From NCBI GenBank assembly GCA_017517305.1, contig JAFWZV010000004.1, forward strand, positions 1-64,000: DNA of 64,000 nt, given 5' to 3'. The notes beneath the pieces were generated by a model. That model was not told the DNA's origin and made no database searches. It worked only from the letters and a program-made list of their open reading frames with translations. The stretch comes from Lachnospiraceae bacterium. Lineage in GTDB: Bacteria; Bacillota; Clostridia; Lachnospirales; Lachnospiraceae. The position numbers and the translations under genes are program-made. Below, piece after piece: positions 23,987 to 32,440 of this stretch. The first letter of the stretch is position 1; the number at the start of each line of letters is the position of its first letter.

Positions 23987-24742
23987 ATGAAAGAAAATAA
24001 AGATTCAAGTAGTGAAGTAATTAAATTAGATACTGTTACTATGGAGTTTAACCTGCATAAAGAAAAACTTGATAGTATGAAAGAATATTTTATTAAGCTC
24101 ATAAAAAAAGATGTAGATAAAAAGCATTTTAAGGCATTAGACAATATTTCTTTTACAGTTAATAGAGGTGACAGAGTAGGAGTTTTAGGATTGAATGGTG
24201 CAGGGAAATCTACTCTAATGAAGATTATTGCTGGTGTATTTGAACCTACTAGTGGAAGTGTTCATACAAAAGGGATAATTGCTCCTATGATAGAGCTTGG
24301 TGCAGGTTTTGATATGCAATATACAGGTGCGGAGAATATTTACCTATATGGTGCTGTTCTAGGTCATTCCAGAAAATTTATGGAAAAACAATTTCCAGGC
24401 ATTGTTGAATTTTCTGAGCTTAAAGAGTTTATTGATGTGCCACTGAAAAATTATTCGTCTGGTATGAGAGCAAGATTGGGCTTTTCTATAGCAACCATGG
24501 TTAATCCTGATATTTTGATATTAGATGAGGTTCTTTCGGTAGGTGATGCCAAATTTAGAAAAAAGAGTGAAAACAAACTTCTTTCGATGATGGATGAAAG
24601 TACCACCGTTTTGTTTGTATCACATAATTTGGAACAGGTAAAGAGATTGTGTAACAAGGCAATGATTCTTGAAAAAGGTAAGCTTATTGCTATGGGGAAT
24701 ATTGATGAGATAGCTGAACAATATGAGGAAATGACAAAATAA
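23987..24742 (+). CDS. Polysaccharide/teichoic acid ABC exporter ATPase
   Basis: 251 residues with Walker A GLNGAGKST near 74, signature YSSGMRARLGFS near 157 and Walker B ILILDEVLSVGD near 178. This Tyr-Ser-Ser-Gly-Met signature and the short N-terminal extension are typical of TagH/Wzt/RfbE. It has no C-terminal carbohydrate-binding extension, so chain length is probably not read by this subunit. It is the partner of the permease upstream. Confidence 0.92.
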   Translation: MKENKDSSSEVIKLDTVTMEFNLHKEKLDSMKEYFIKLIKKDVDKKHFKALDNISFTVNRGDRVGVLGLNGAGKSTLMKIIAGVFEPTSGSVHTKGIIAPMIELGAGFDMQYTGAENIYLYGAVLGHSRKFMEKQFPGIVEFSELKEFIDVPLKNYSSGMRARLGFSIATMVNPDILILDEVLSVGDAKFRKKSENKLLSMMDESTTVLFVSHNLEQVKRLCNKAMILEKGKLIAMGNIDEIAEQYEEMTK

Positions 24743-24809
24743 ATTATAAGAGAAGTAATTGACTTATGCAGAATGTAAAAGATAAAACACATTTCAAGAA
24801 TCTCCAATA

Positions 24810-24838
24810 TTGAATTTTGGATTATTTTAGGATATACT
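24810..24838 (+). promoter_or_regulatory. Promoter inside the surface-polymer locus
   Basis: TTGAAT (24810-24815), a 17-bp spacer and TATACT (24833-24838). The predicted transcript starts about 24845, supporting the ATG at 24880 as start of the next gene rather than the TTG at 24847. Confidence 0.7.
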
Positions 24839-24879
24839 AGGGCGGATTGCACAGGAAAACAGTACAGAGGTTAAAGAGG

Positions 24880-25980
24880 ATGAATAAGTTTTTGGTAGAG
24901 GTTATACTGCCATTATGGTACCGACTTTGTTGCATAAGCAGAGTTAAGAATAACATATTGTTTATAGTTGTTAGAGGAGACAAGCTGTCCTCTGATTTTG
25001 TTGTTATAAAAAGGCATTTAAAAAAGGATGAAGATCTTAAAAAGTATAAGAGGGAATATCATTATCTTACCTTGGGTAGAGGAACAAGATTAAAGTATCT
25101 AAATAGAAGTTTTTCATTAATGCCGAAACTTGCAAGAGCTAAATATGTATTTATGAGTGACGGAAGTAATATTGTAGGTGCTTTAAAGTTGAGAAAAGGA
25201 ACTCATTTGATTCAAACCTGGCATGGGTGTGGTGCGCTTAAGAAATTTGGGAAAGATACAAAAGATGAAAAGGTTTACTTTGGAAACGAAGATATTGTTA
25301 CTGTAAGTAGCAAAAAGGTAGTGTCAACATTTAGCAAGGCTATGGGAATTGAAGAAAATGTTGTTTGCCCAATAGGCATTCCTCATACGGATATGTATTA
25401 TAGTAAATCTTTTATGAATCACTGTGATGAGCTAAAGAAACAGCTTTTGGGAGGTAGAAACAAAAACATTATTCTTTATGCACCTACATTTAGAGGAGAT
25501 ATAAGTAATCCCCAAGATGCAAGTGGTCTCAATCTAGACCTCATGTATAAACATTTAAATGAAGATTATATTGTTATAAGTAAGCTTCATCCATTGTTAA
25601 GACCAGTTAAGAAAAGCTATAGGCATAGAGATTTTTATTATGATGTTGGAAATGTTTGGTCTATTGAGGAAGCTTTAGTTGTATCTGACATACTTATTAC
25701 AGATTACGCTGCTGTGATTTTTGATTATACTTTACTTAATAAACCGATAGTATTATATGCGTATGATTTGGAAGAATATGAGAATAAAGTTGGATTTTAT
25801 CTTGATTATACTGAAGAAATGCCAGGCGGAATATGTAATAGTACCATGGGTGTAATCAAAGAAATAAAGAATGGTTCTCATGATGTTAGTAAAATGAGAT
25901 TATTTAAAGAAAAGTATATGGATGCATGTGATGGAAATACCACTGAAAGATTAATTAAGAGAATTAAGGCCATGGAATAA
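24880..25980 (+). CDS. CDP-glycerol:polyol-phosphate glycerophosphotransferase (TagB/TagF-like)
   Basis: 366 residues from the ATG at 24880. The core is the TagF/TagB GT-B fold: QTWHGCGALKKFGKD near 118, IILYAPTFRGD near 195, SKLHPLLRP near 236 and DYAAVIFDYTLLNKP near 285, the last holding residues that bind CDP-glycerol. There is no membrane helix; such enzymes associate peripherally. It transfers glycerol-phosphate (or a related polyol phosphate) to a lipid-linked acceptor, so the exported polymer is probably teichoic-acid-like. It has its own promoter. Confidence 0.88.
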   Translation: MNKFLVEVILPLWYRLCCISRVKNNILFIVVRGDKLSSDFVVIKRHLKKDEDLKKYKREYHYLTLGRGTRLKYLNRSFSLMPKLARAKYVFMSDGSNIVGALKLRKGTHLIQTWHGCGALKKFGKDTKDEKVYFGNEDIVTVSSKKVVSTFSKAMGIEENVVCPIGIPHTDMYYSKSFMNHCDELKKQLLGGRNKNIILYAPTFRGDISNPQDASGLNLDLMYKHLNEDYIVISKLHPLLRPVKKSYRHRDFYYDVGNVWSIEEALVVSDILITDYAAVIFDYTLLNKPIVLYAYDLEEYENKVGFYLDYTEEMPGGICNSTMGVIKEIKNGSHDVSKMRLFKEKYMDACDGNTTERLIKRIKAME

Positions 25981-26045
25981 AGTGTCTTGTAAAAAAACAG
26001 AACTTGTCAACGAAAAAGAATTAAATATTATAGGTGGGTGATAGA

Positions 26046-26900
26046 ATGATTTCTGTAGTTATACCGGTATACAATGCGGGGAGATATTTAATGAGAGCTG
26101 TTGATTCAGCTATTATGCAAGAAGATGTAGAGAAAGAGATAATTATAATTGATGATTGCTCTACAGACGATGGAATAAGTGGGCTTGTGAACTTTATGAA
26201 GAATGAATACGGTCTTCAGGTGAATCCGCTATCAGGTATTAGTTTGCAAAGTGGTATGGATTCTGTTTTGGCAGGTATGATAACTGGTGCTAAAATGACG
26301 GATAATAATGAGGTTGCAAGTGGTACTAAGATATACATTTACAGAAACAGAGAAAATAAAGGGGCTAGCTATACTAGAAATGCAGGAGTATTCTTAGCAA
26401 AGGGAGAGTATGTAGCATTTTTAGATGGTGATGACTGGTGGGATAACAATAAGCTTAAGATTCAATTAGCAGCTATTGAAAAGGATGGAACACCCCTTTG
26501 TTGTACTGCTAGAGCATTGTTCAATGAGAAGGAAATAGGTTGGGATAGAATAGTAAGTGTGCCTAGAAAGATTACTTTAAAGCATATGGAGAAGACAAAC
26601 TATATAAGCTGTTCTTCTGTGCTTATAAAAAGAGAGGTGGCCTTGGATTATCCTATGAAGCATGATGATGCTCATGAGGACTATTATGCTTGGCTTAAGC
26701 TGCTTAAGGATTATAAGTTTGTGACAGGTATTGATCAACCACTGCTAAAGTATAGGGTGAATAAGAACAGCAAGTCTGCTAATAAAATAAAATCTGCGGT
26801 TATGACCTATAGAACCTATATTTATGCAGGCTACGAGAAGAAGCAGGCCCTTAAAATGATGCTTCCATATTGTTACTATGGAATTAAGAAGTATCTGTAG
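26046..26900 (+). CDS. Family 2 glycosyltransferase with an unusual insert
   Basis: 284 residues from the ATG at 26046 (AGGTGGG upstream). GT-A core: MISVVIPVYNAGRYL, IIIDDCSTDDG, NKGASYTRNAG and FLDGDDWW (metal-binding DxD). Between the DDCSTDDG strand and the NKGAS motif lies an insert of roughly 45 residues (LQVNPLSGISLQSGMDSV region) rich in Gly/Ser/Met, absent from most GT2 enzymes. The C-terminus has no membrane helix. It probably adds a sugar to the polymer made by this locus; the donor is unknown. The 75-base gap to rfbB carries a GGAGG site. Confidence 0.85.
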   Translation: MISVVIPVYNAGRYLMRAVDSAIMQEDVEKEIIIIDDCSTDDGISGLVNFMKNEYGLQVNPLSGISLQSGMDSVLAGMITGAKMTDNNEVASGTKIYIYRNRENKGASYTRNAGVFLAKGEYVAFLDGDDWWDNNKLKIQLAAIEKDGTPLCCTARALFNEKEIGWDRIVSVPRKITLKHMEKTNYISCSSVLIKREVALDYPMKHDDAHEDYYAWLKLLKDYKFVTGIDQPLLKYRVNKNSKSANKIKSAVMTYRTYIYAGYEKKQALKMMLPYCYYGIKKYL

Positions 26901-26974
26901 TAAGTAACCTATTGTCAAATCTATTAATTAATATTATAATCAACATATGTATGCAATCATTAAGGAGGAAAAAT

Positions 26975-28054
26975 ATGAGAACATATTTAGTAACTGGAGG
27001 AGCAGGATTTATCGGCTCAAATTATATTCATTACATGTTTAAGAAGTACGGTGATGAGATTAGAATTATCAATGTAGACGTATTAACCTATGCAGGTAAC
27101 CTTGAGAATTTAAAGGATGTTGAGAATAGAGATAACTACACCTTTGTTAAGGCTGATATCTGCGATAAGGATGCAATTGCAAAGATTTTTGCTGAGAATG
27201 ATATAGATAGAGTAGTACATTTTGCAGCAGAGTCACATGTAGATAGAAGTATTCGTAACCCAGAGGTTTTTGTACAGACTAATGTACTTGGTACAGCAGT
27301 TATGCTTAACTGTGCAAAGGCAGCTTGGGAGCTTCCAGATGGTACATTTAAGGAGGGTAAGAAGTTCCTTCATGTATCAACAGATGAGGTATATGGTTCA
27401 CTTCCAGATGATCCAAATGCTTACTTCTATGAGACTACACCATATGACCCACACAGCCCATATTCAGCTAGTAAGGCATCAAGTGATATGCTTGTAAAGG
27501 CATATATGGACACATATAAGTTCCCTGCAAATATTACTAACTGCAGTAACAACTATGGTCCTTACCAGTTCCCAGAGAAGCTTATACCACTTATTATTAA
27601 TAATGCGCTTCAGGGAAAGAAGCTTCCAGTATATGGTGATGGTAAGAACGTTCGTGATTGGCTTTATGTAGAGGATCACGCTAAGGGAATCGATATGGTT
27701 CAGGAGCAGGGTAAGTTATTTGAGACTTACAATATCGGTGGTCACAATGAGAAGCAGAATATCGAGATTATTCACATTATTATAGATACACTTCAAGAGA
27801 TGCTTCCAGAGGGAGATCCTAGAAAGGCTCTTGTAACACGTGATTTAATCACATACGTTGAGGACAGAAAGGGTCATGATAGAAGATATGCTATCGCTCC
27901 AGATAAGATTAAGGCAGAGGTAGGCTGGTATCCAGAGACTATGTTTGCAGAGGGTATCAAGAAGACTATTGCTTGGTTCTTTGAGAACGAGGAGTGGATG
28001 AAGAACGTAACTAGTGGAGATTATCAGAAGTACTATTCAGAGATGTACGCGTAG
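26975..28054 (+). CDS. rfbB: dTDP-glucose 4,6-dehydratase
   Basis: 359 residues from the ATG at 26975, seven bases after GGAGG. Rossmann GGAGFIGSNY at the N-terminus, HFAAESHVDRS near 85, STDEVYG near 130 and catalytic YSASKASSD near 166, all typical of RmlB. It makes dTDP-4-keto-6-deoxyglucose, the second step to dTDP-rhamnose and other deoxysugars. Codons are C-ending more often than in neighbouring glycosyltransferases, suggesting high expression. rfbA follows after a large palindromic element; rfbC and rfbD are not in the window. Confidence 0.95.
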   Translation: MRTYLVTGGAGFIGSNYIHYMFKKYGDEIRIINVDVLTYAGNLENLKDVENRDNYTFVKADICDKDAIAKIFAENDIDRVVHFAAESHVDRSIRNPEVFVQTNVLGTAVMLNCAKAAWELPDGTFKEGKKFLHVSTDEVYGSLPDDPNAYFYETTPYDPHSPYSASKASSDMLVKAYMDTYKFPANITNCSNNYGPYQFPEKLIPLIINNALQGKKLPVYGDGKNVRDWLYVEDHAKGIDMVQEQGKLFETYNIGGHNEKQNIEIIHIIIDTLQEMLPEGDPRKALVTRDLITYVEDRKGHDRRYAIAPDKIKAEVGWYPETMFAEGIKKTIAWFFENEEWMKNVTSGDYQKYYSEMYA

Positions 28055-28061
28055 AAAATGA

Positions 28062-28180
28062 GAAGTGCGGTACAGAATAAAGCGACAGATGTGCGATGTT
28101 TACATTAGCACATCTGTTGATGTATTCTGTAACATAGGGCGAATGCTCGCGACCGAGCCGCCAGGCGAGGTACGCACTTC
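28062..28180 (+). other. Large palindromic element, three-way-junction-like
   Basis: An outer stem (GAAGTGC 28062-28068 with GCACTTC 28174-28180, plus GTAC/GTAC) encloses two arms. Arm one has TACAGAATA/TATTCTGTA (28071/28123) and, inside it, ACAGATGTGC/GCACATCTGT (28085/28108), both perfect. Arm two is GC-rich, with CTCGC/GCGAG (28146/28165). It fills the rfbB-rfbA gap. It has no T-run, so it is not a standard terminator. It may be a mobile intergenic repeat, an mRNA processing/stability element, or a structured RNA; I do not recognise it. Confidence 0.65.
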
Positions 28181-28207
28181 GATTTAATGAAAGGAGAAAA
28201 ACAATCT

Positions 28208-29077
28208 ATGAAGGGAATTATTCTTGCGGGTGGTTCAGGTACAAGACTGTATCCACTTACTAAGGCAGTATCAAAGCAGATTATGCCTGTATATGACAAG
28301 CCTATGATATATTACCCACTTTCAACTTTGATGTTAGCGGGGATAAGAGAGGTATTAATAATATCAACACCTAGAGATTTGCCAGCATTTGAAGAGCTTT
28401 TCGGTACAGGAGAGCAGCTTGGTATGAAGTTTTCATACGCAGTGCAGGAGGTGCCTAGAGGACTTGCAGATGCATTTATTATAGGTGAGGAATTTATCGG
28501 TGACGATAGTGTTGCCCTTGTGCTTGGAGATAATATATTCTATGGTCAGAGCTTTTCAAAGGTTCTTAAGAATGCCGCTTCAAGAGATAAGGGAGCTACA
28601 ATCTTTGGATATTATGTTAAGGATCCAAGAGAGTATGGCGTTGTAGAGTTTGATGAGAATGGTAAGGCTCTTTCTATAGAGGAGAAGCCAGAGAATCCAA
28701 AGTCAAATTATGCAGTTCCAGGACTTTATTTCTATGACAATGATGTAGTAGAGATAGCTAAGAACGTTAAGCCATCAGCCAGAGGTGAGATTGAGATAAC
28801 AAGTATTAACAACGAGTACCTTAGAAGAGGAACTCTTATGGTTGAGACATTGGGTAGAGGCTTTGCTTGGCTCGACACAGGAAACCACGATATGCTTCTT
28901 GATGCAGCAGATTTTGTGGCAGCTTTCCAGAAGAGACAGGGACTTTATATCTCATGTATAGAGGAGATTGCTTACAAGAGAGGCTTTATAGATAAGGAGC
29001 AGCTTTTAAAGCTTGCTGAGCCACTTATGAAGACTGCATATGGTCAGTATTTAGTGGATGTGGCGAATGGATTATAG
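28208..29077 (+). CDS. rfbA: Glucose-1-phosphate thymidylyltransferase
   Basis: 289 residues from the ATG at 28208 (AAAGGAG eleven bases before). [16 protein letters not shown] is the nucleotidyltransferase signature; [34 protein letters not shown] and AWLDTGNHD follow as in RmlA. It makes dTDP-glucose from dTTP and glucose-1-phosphate, supplying RfbB. It is separated from rfbB by the palindromic element and ends before a bidirectional terminator. Confidence 0.96.
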   Translation: MKGIILAGGSGTRLYPLTKAVSKQIMPVYDKPMIYYPLSTLMLAGIREVLIISTPRDLPAFEELFGTGEQLGMKFSYAVQEVPRGLADAFIIGEEFIGDDSVALVLGDNIFYGQSFSKVLKNAASRDKGATIFGYYVKDPREYGVVEFDENGKALSIEEKPENPKSNYAVPGLYFYDNDVVEIAKNVKPSARGEIEITSINNEYLRRGTLMVETLGRGFAWLDTGNHDMLLDAADFVAAFQKRQGLYISCIEEIAYKRGFIDKEQLLKLAEPLMKTAYGQYLVDVANGL

Positions 29078-29096
29078 ATTTGATTTGGCGTAAAAC

Positions 29097-29133
29097 AAAA
29101 TGGATATGTGGCTTTCGGCCACATATCCATTTT
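29097..29133. terminator. Bidirectional terminator between rfbA and the Stealth gene
   Basis: AAAATGGATATGTGGC pairs with GCCACATATCCATTTT across a TTTC-type loop, flanked by A- and T-rich sequence, between converging genes. It shares the 10-base core AATGGATATG with the hairpin at 31402. Confidence 0.85.
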
Positions 29134-29138
29134 AGCTT

Positions 29139-30137
29139 TTATTGTATTTCAAAAGAACATTTATTAGGTAAGATTTTTTGAAAGCTTTCTTTTACCATAT
29201 CTCTATGTGCTTCGAAATTTTGAGTTCTGGCAGTGTCGTTGATGCATATTATTTTATAGCTTTGCATTTCTATTGCTTCCTTAAGTCTTAAATTAGGCGT
29301 TATCTTAAGGTGAAATGCTTTGCCTAATGAAGGGCGTGGATGAAAATTGCCAGAAGCTAGTTGCCAGTATTTAAAAATCCACTGATTTACATTGCGCTTT
29401 GAACGAAATTTATCCATGCATGTTGCTCGCAGAATTTCCTCTTCAGCATCCCAAACCGTTGTAAGAGTTGATTTTAAAAAACAATTTGCTAAGTGGTCGT
29501 AACGAAAACCTGGGAACCATGGCCATTTCATTAGCACAATAGTGCGATATAAATTTTTGATTCCATACCGTAGCTTTATGTATTTTTTGAATTTGTAGAG
29601 TTTGAATTGGTTGCTTTTGACAAAGTGCTTATTGATAATTTCCATATTGTTACCGTTGTAAGCACCTGCACTATCTGGAGCAAAATATATACAATCTAAT
29701 GCAAAATAATCGCAAGGAAGATTGTTTTTAAAAAAGTCAGTTTCTTTGACAGGACTAGTCAGGAATACGTCATCATTAAAGTACACAAAGTGTTCAGACA
29801 AACCTTCAATACGATGGATATTTAATTCTATGGTATGAGAGTTAAAGGTCGGTAAAAATTCTGAAGGGATATAATCCTTGTGGTTCACGATATGTAGCTT
29901 TGGGTTGTTAACATCAAGCCATTTTGGTATATGTCCCCAAGTTAAAAAGTGTATTTTATTTACCCAGGGAGCGAATTTTTCAACAGCTCTGAACCAGTAT
30001 TGAAGGTTATCCCATTCCCTATAACGGGCATCTATAGTGTCTTGAGTTAAATCTATAGAAGGGTCATACTTTGCTTTTTCTTGTAACCATTCAGGATCGT
30101 TGCCATCAACCCAAGCGATAACAAAATCTATTTTCAT
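29139..30137 (-). CDS. Stealth family sugar-phosphate transferase
   Basis: 332 residues. The N-terminus (IDFVIAWVDGNDPEWL) is Stealth conserved region 1; the RYREWDNLQYWFRAVEKFAP segment and HFVYFNDDVFL near 118 are region 2; later His-rich parts match regions 3-4. Stealth proteins are hexose-1-phosphate transferases that build phosphodiester-linked capsule or wall polymers. It is translated with the TagF-like gene upstream on this strand (5 bases apart). Both genes look more AT-rich than the hyd or glyA genes, hinting at a separate origin (visual impression). Confidence 0.88.
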   Translation of the reverse strand: MKIDFVIAWVDGNDPEWLQEKAKYDPSIDLTQDTIDARYREWDNLQYWFRAVEKFAPWVNKIHFLTWGHIPKWLDVNNPKLHIVNHKDYIPSEFLPTFNSHTIELNIHRIEGLSEHFVYFNDDVFLTSPVKETDFFKNNLPCDYFALDCIYFAPDSAGAYNGNNMEIINKHFVKSNQFKLYKFKKYIKLRYGIKNLYRTIVLMKWPWFPGFRYDHLANCFLKSTLTTVWDAEEEILRATCMDKFRSKRNVNQWIFKYWQLASGNFHPRPSLGKAFHLKITPNLRLKEAIEMQSYKIICINDTARTQNFEAHRDMVKESFQKILPNKCSFEIQ

Positions 30138-30142
30138 ATTTT

Positions 30143-31348
30143 CTAACCTCTCAAATTCATTATTTCCTTAAAGGTTCTTTCACAATTGTTCTTATCTCGA
30201 ATATCAAAAAACGAATTGATTCTATCAAGATACAAATTATTATTTTTAAAATTCATCATAATATAATCTTCTATACATTTTATAAGGTCTTGGTTGTTTT
30301 TATGTATTGGTCCAAAACCGTCATTTTCATAGGAGTAATACCCTTCTTCTGCGTGATGATTCCTGAATTTTTCATAATCAAATTGATAATATATTACAGG
30401 TTTATTGAGATATGCAAAATCCATAGCTACACTGGAGTAGTCAGTTATTAAAAGTGAGGATGACTTCAACAAGCTGTGTACATCGTAATCAGGCCAGTTG
30501 GCAATGATTATATTATCGTTGTTAATGCTTTTAAAATCATTAATGTATGGTTGCATATTTCTATGAGGATAAAAGATAATTTTTTTATTATAGTGAATCA
30601 ATAGCTTGTTTAATTCAGGAGAAGTTAGTAGCTCAAACCATTTTTTATAATACTCCGTTGTTGAAAAATCGGTATAAGCCTCAACATTTTTTGCCTTAAA
30701 GTCATAGCTTGCAATCCATTGTCTCCAGGTTGGCATAACTAAAATGGTGTTGTTGTCAGATTGGTCAATAAGACTATCAAACCTACAAAGACCAATTTTC
30801 TTGACGATTCCCTCAGGGTAACCGAAATGATTGTTTACATATTGGAATTCCCTTTCGGTTGAAACCGTAAATAATGAGAATTTTGCATTTTTGTAATGTA
30901 TGTAAGGAAGATCATTTTTTATTATTCCATGCTGAAGAAAGACACGTTTGTTTTTTAAGATATTATATACTTCTAGTATATAGCAAATAGCTGCATTAGG
31001 TTTCCCACCTTTTTGAGAACTAATATTAATTTCAGCAGCCAAGTATAATATCCAGTGTTTGAAGCTTCCGTAGTGAACAGTTTCACCTAGATCCTTTACT
31101 ATTTTGAAGTCAGGTGATTTCTTGTTTATTGCATATACTACTCTTTGTTCAGGATGTTGATCTATCATATATTTAAAAAAGTAATATCCGTTATCTCTAG
31201 CTTCGTTTTGGTAATCGCATATTAGCCAGAATGGCTGACTGCAATGCTTGTAAATGATTGAAGGCAATAGAGCTAATAAAAATAACGGTATGTGGATCAG
31301 GTCAGAGAATTTTACTCTTAGTAACCTTTGTAAAAAGGTCTTTTTCAT
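30143..31348 (-). CDS. CDP-glycerol glycerophosphotransferase family protein
   Basis: 401 residues. N-terminal ~45 residues with a hydrophobic segment, then the TagF-type catalytic core: KRVFLQHGIIKNDLPY near 135, IFYPHRNMQPY near 255 and SSLLITDYSSVAMDFAY near 290. The final KFRNHHAEEGYYSYENDGF is also characteristic. It differs clearly from the other CDP-glycerol-type gene at 24880, so they likely act at different steps or on different acceptors. It forms a pair with the Stealth gene downstream; together they could make a mixed phosphodiester polymer. Confidence 0.85.
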   Translation of the reverse strand: MKKTFLQRLLRVKFSDLIHIPLFLLALLPSIIYKHCSQPFWLICDYQNEARDNGYYFFKYMIDQHPEQRVVYAINKKSPDFKIVKDLGETVHYGSFKHWILYLAAEINISSQKGGKPNAAICYILEVYNILKNKRVFLQHGIIKNDLPYIHYKNAKFSLFTVSTEREFQYVNNHFGYPEGIVKKIGLCRFDSLIDQSDNNTILVMPTWRQWIASYDFKAKNVEAYTDFSTTEYYKKWFELLTSPELNKLLIHYNKKIIFYPHRNMQPYINDFKSINNDNIIIANWPDYDVHSLLKSSSLLITDYSSVAMDFAYLNKPVIYYQFDYEKFRNHHAEEGYYSYENDGFGPIHKNNQDLIKCIEDYIMMNFKNNNLYLDRINSFFDIRDKNNCERTFKEIMNLRG

Positions 31349-31401
31349 TATTGTTCGCTCCTTGAAATTTGAGTTTTTGTAAATAGTGTTTGATAATATT
31401 T

Positions 31402-31442
31402 TTAAGAATGGATATGAGATTATAACTCATATCCATTCTTAA
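31402..31442. terminator. Perfect hairpin between minus-strand genes
   Basis: TTAAGAATGGATATGAG pairs fully with CTCATATCCATTCTTAA across a 7-base loop. It lies after the minus-strand GT2 gene, where it could terminate transcription before the TagF-like/Stealth pair, although the T-run is weak. Confidence 0.7.
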
Positions 31443-31481
31443 TAACTCTCTTGCAGTATCTATGGAATCCACCTATATGGA

Positions 31482-32243
31482 TTAAAGACTTTTTATGTGA
31501 CTCTTTATTTTGAGTGTATCTTTGAAAACTTTAGCTATTGTTTTTATAGTCATACGTGATTTTTCTCGTCTATCTCTACTAAAGTTTAAGGTGATAGGCA
31601 TTTCAATAATCTTATAACCCTTTTTTGACGCTGTGGCTAATATCTCTATATCAAAGGCAAAACCAGTGGTCATAAGGTTTTCGCATATAGGCTTGATTAC
31701 TTCCTGTCTGAAAAGCTTTATGCCAGTCTGGGTATCTTTGATTTTTAGTTTAAACAGAAGCTTTAACATAAGGTAATAGCCCAGACTCATTATTTTTCTT
31801 ACAAGTGGATAATGAAGCTTAGAGTCCTTGTGCAGTTTTGAACCGATAGCCACATGAGCCTTTGAATTATTTAAAGCCTGTAGGAAGTCTTTTAACATAA
31901 TTGGTGGCAACTCCAGGTCAGAGTCTAAAAAGGCAATAAACCTTCCATTTGCATGCTTGACACCTTCCTTTATGGCTCCACCTTTTCCTTTGTTTTCAGA
32001 ATATGAAACATACTGAATATGAGAATTTTTTGCGCATGCATCTATTATTTTTTCTTCTGTTTGATCTTTGCTACCATCGTTAACAGCTATTATGATAAAA
32101 TCTTCCTGAAAAGATGATATAACTTGGGCTGCCTTTAATAAATTTTCAGTAATTTGTTCAGCTTCGTTATAAGCGGGCATAATAACTACTAGTTCATATT
32201 CTTTTGAATTATCTTTAATTGATGTTACATATTTGTTCATCAT
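31482..32243 (-). CDS. Dolichyl/polyprenyl-phosphate sugar transferase-like GT2
   Basis: About 253 residues. I place the start at the ATG ending at 32243, seven bases after GGGAG; ATGs at 32249 and 32240 are close alternatives. GT-A core: VVIMPAYNEAEQI, AVNDGSKDQT, NKGKGGAIKEGV, FLDSDLELPP and DTQTGIKLFRQE, the pattern of DPM1/ALG5-like enzymes that put glucose or mannose on undecaprenyl phosphate. It has no C-terminal membrane helices, unlike GtrB. Its promoter region faces the LCP gene, so the two are divergent. Confidence 0.85.
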   Translation of the reverse strand: MMNKYVTSIKDNSKEYELVVIMPAYNEAEQITENLLKAAQVISSFQEDFIIIAVNDGSKDQTEEKIIDACAKNSHIQYVSYSENKGKGGAIKEGVKHANGRFIAFLDSDLELPPIMLKDFLQALNNSKAHVAIGSKLHKDSKLHYPLVRKIMSLGYYLMLKLLFKLKIKDTQTGIKLFRQEVIKPICENLMTTGFAFDIEILATASKKGYKIIEMPITLNFSRDRREKSRMTIKTIAKVFKDTLKIKSHIKSL

Positions 32244-32375
32244 TTTCATACTCCCATAATTACATACCAAGGTAGTATATCATAGAAAAAGCATATTTAC
32301 AATGCCACCAAAGGCTAGAAAAAAAGGCATATTGGCAAAATGTTACACAATTGTTACATTTAAAGCAAATATAGG

Positions 32376-32404
32376 TTGTATTTTTTAGTCGAATAAGGTA
32401 TTAT
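32376..32404 (+). promoter_or_regulatory. Promoter of the LCP gene
   Basis: TTGTAT (32376-32381), a 17-bp spacer and TATTAT (32399-32404). Upstream, TGTTACA occurs twice as a direct repeat (32341 and 32352), 11 bp apart, a possible regulator site shared with the divergent GT2 gene. Confidence 0.65.
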
Positions 32405-32440
32405 ATAGCAGAATTAGTTTTTTTGAATGGAAGGATAATT

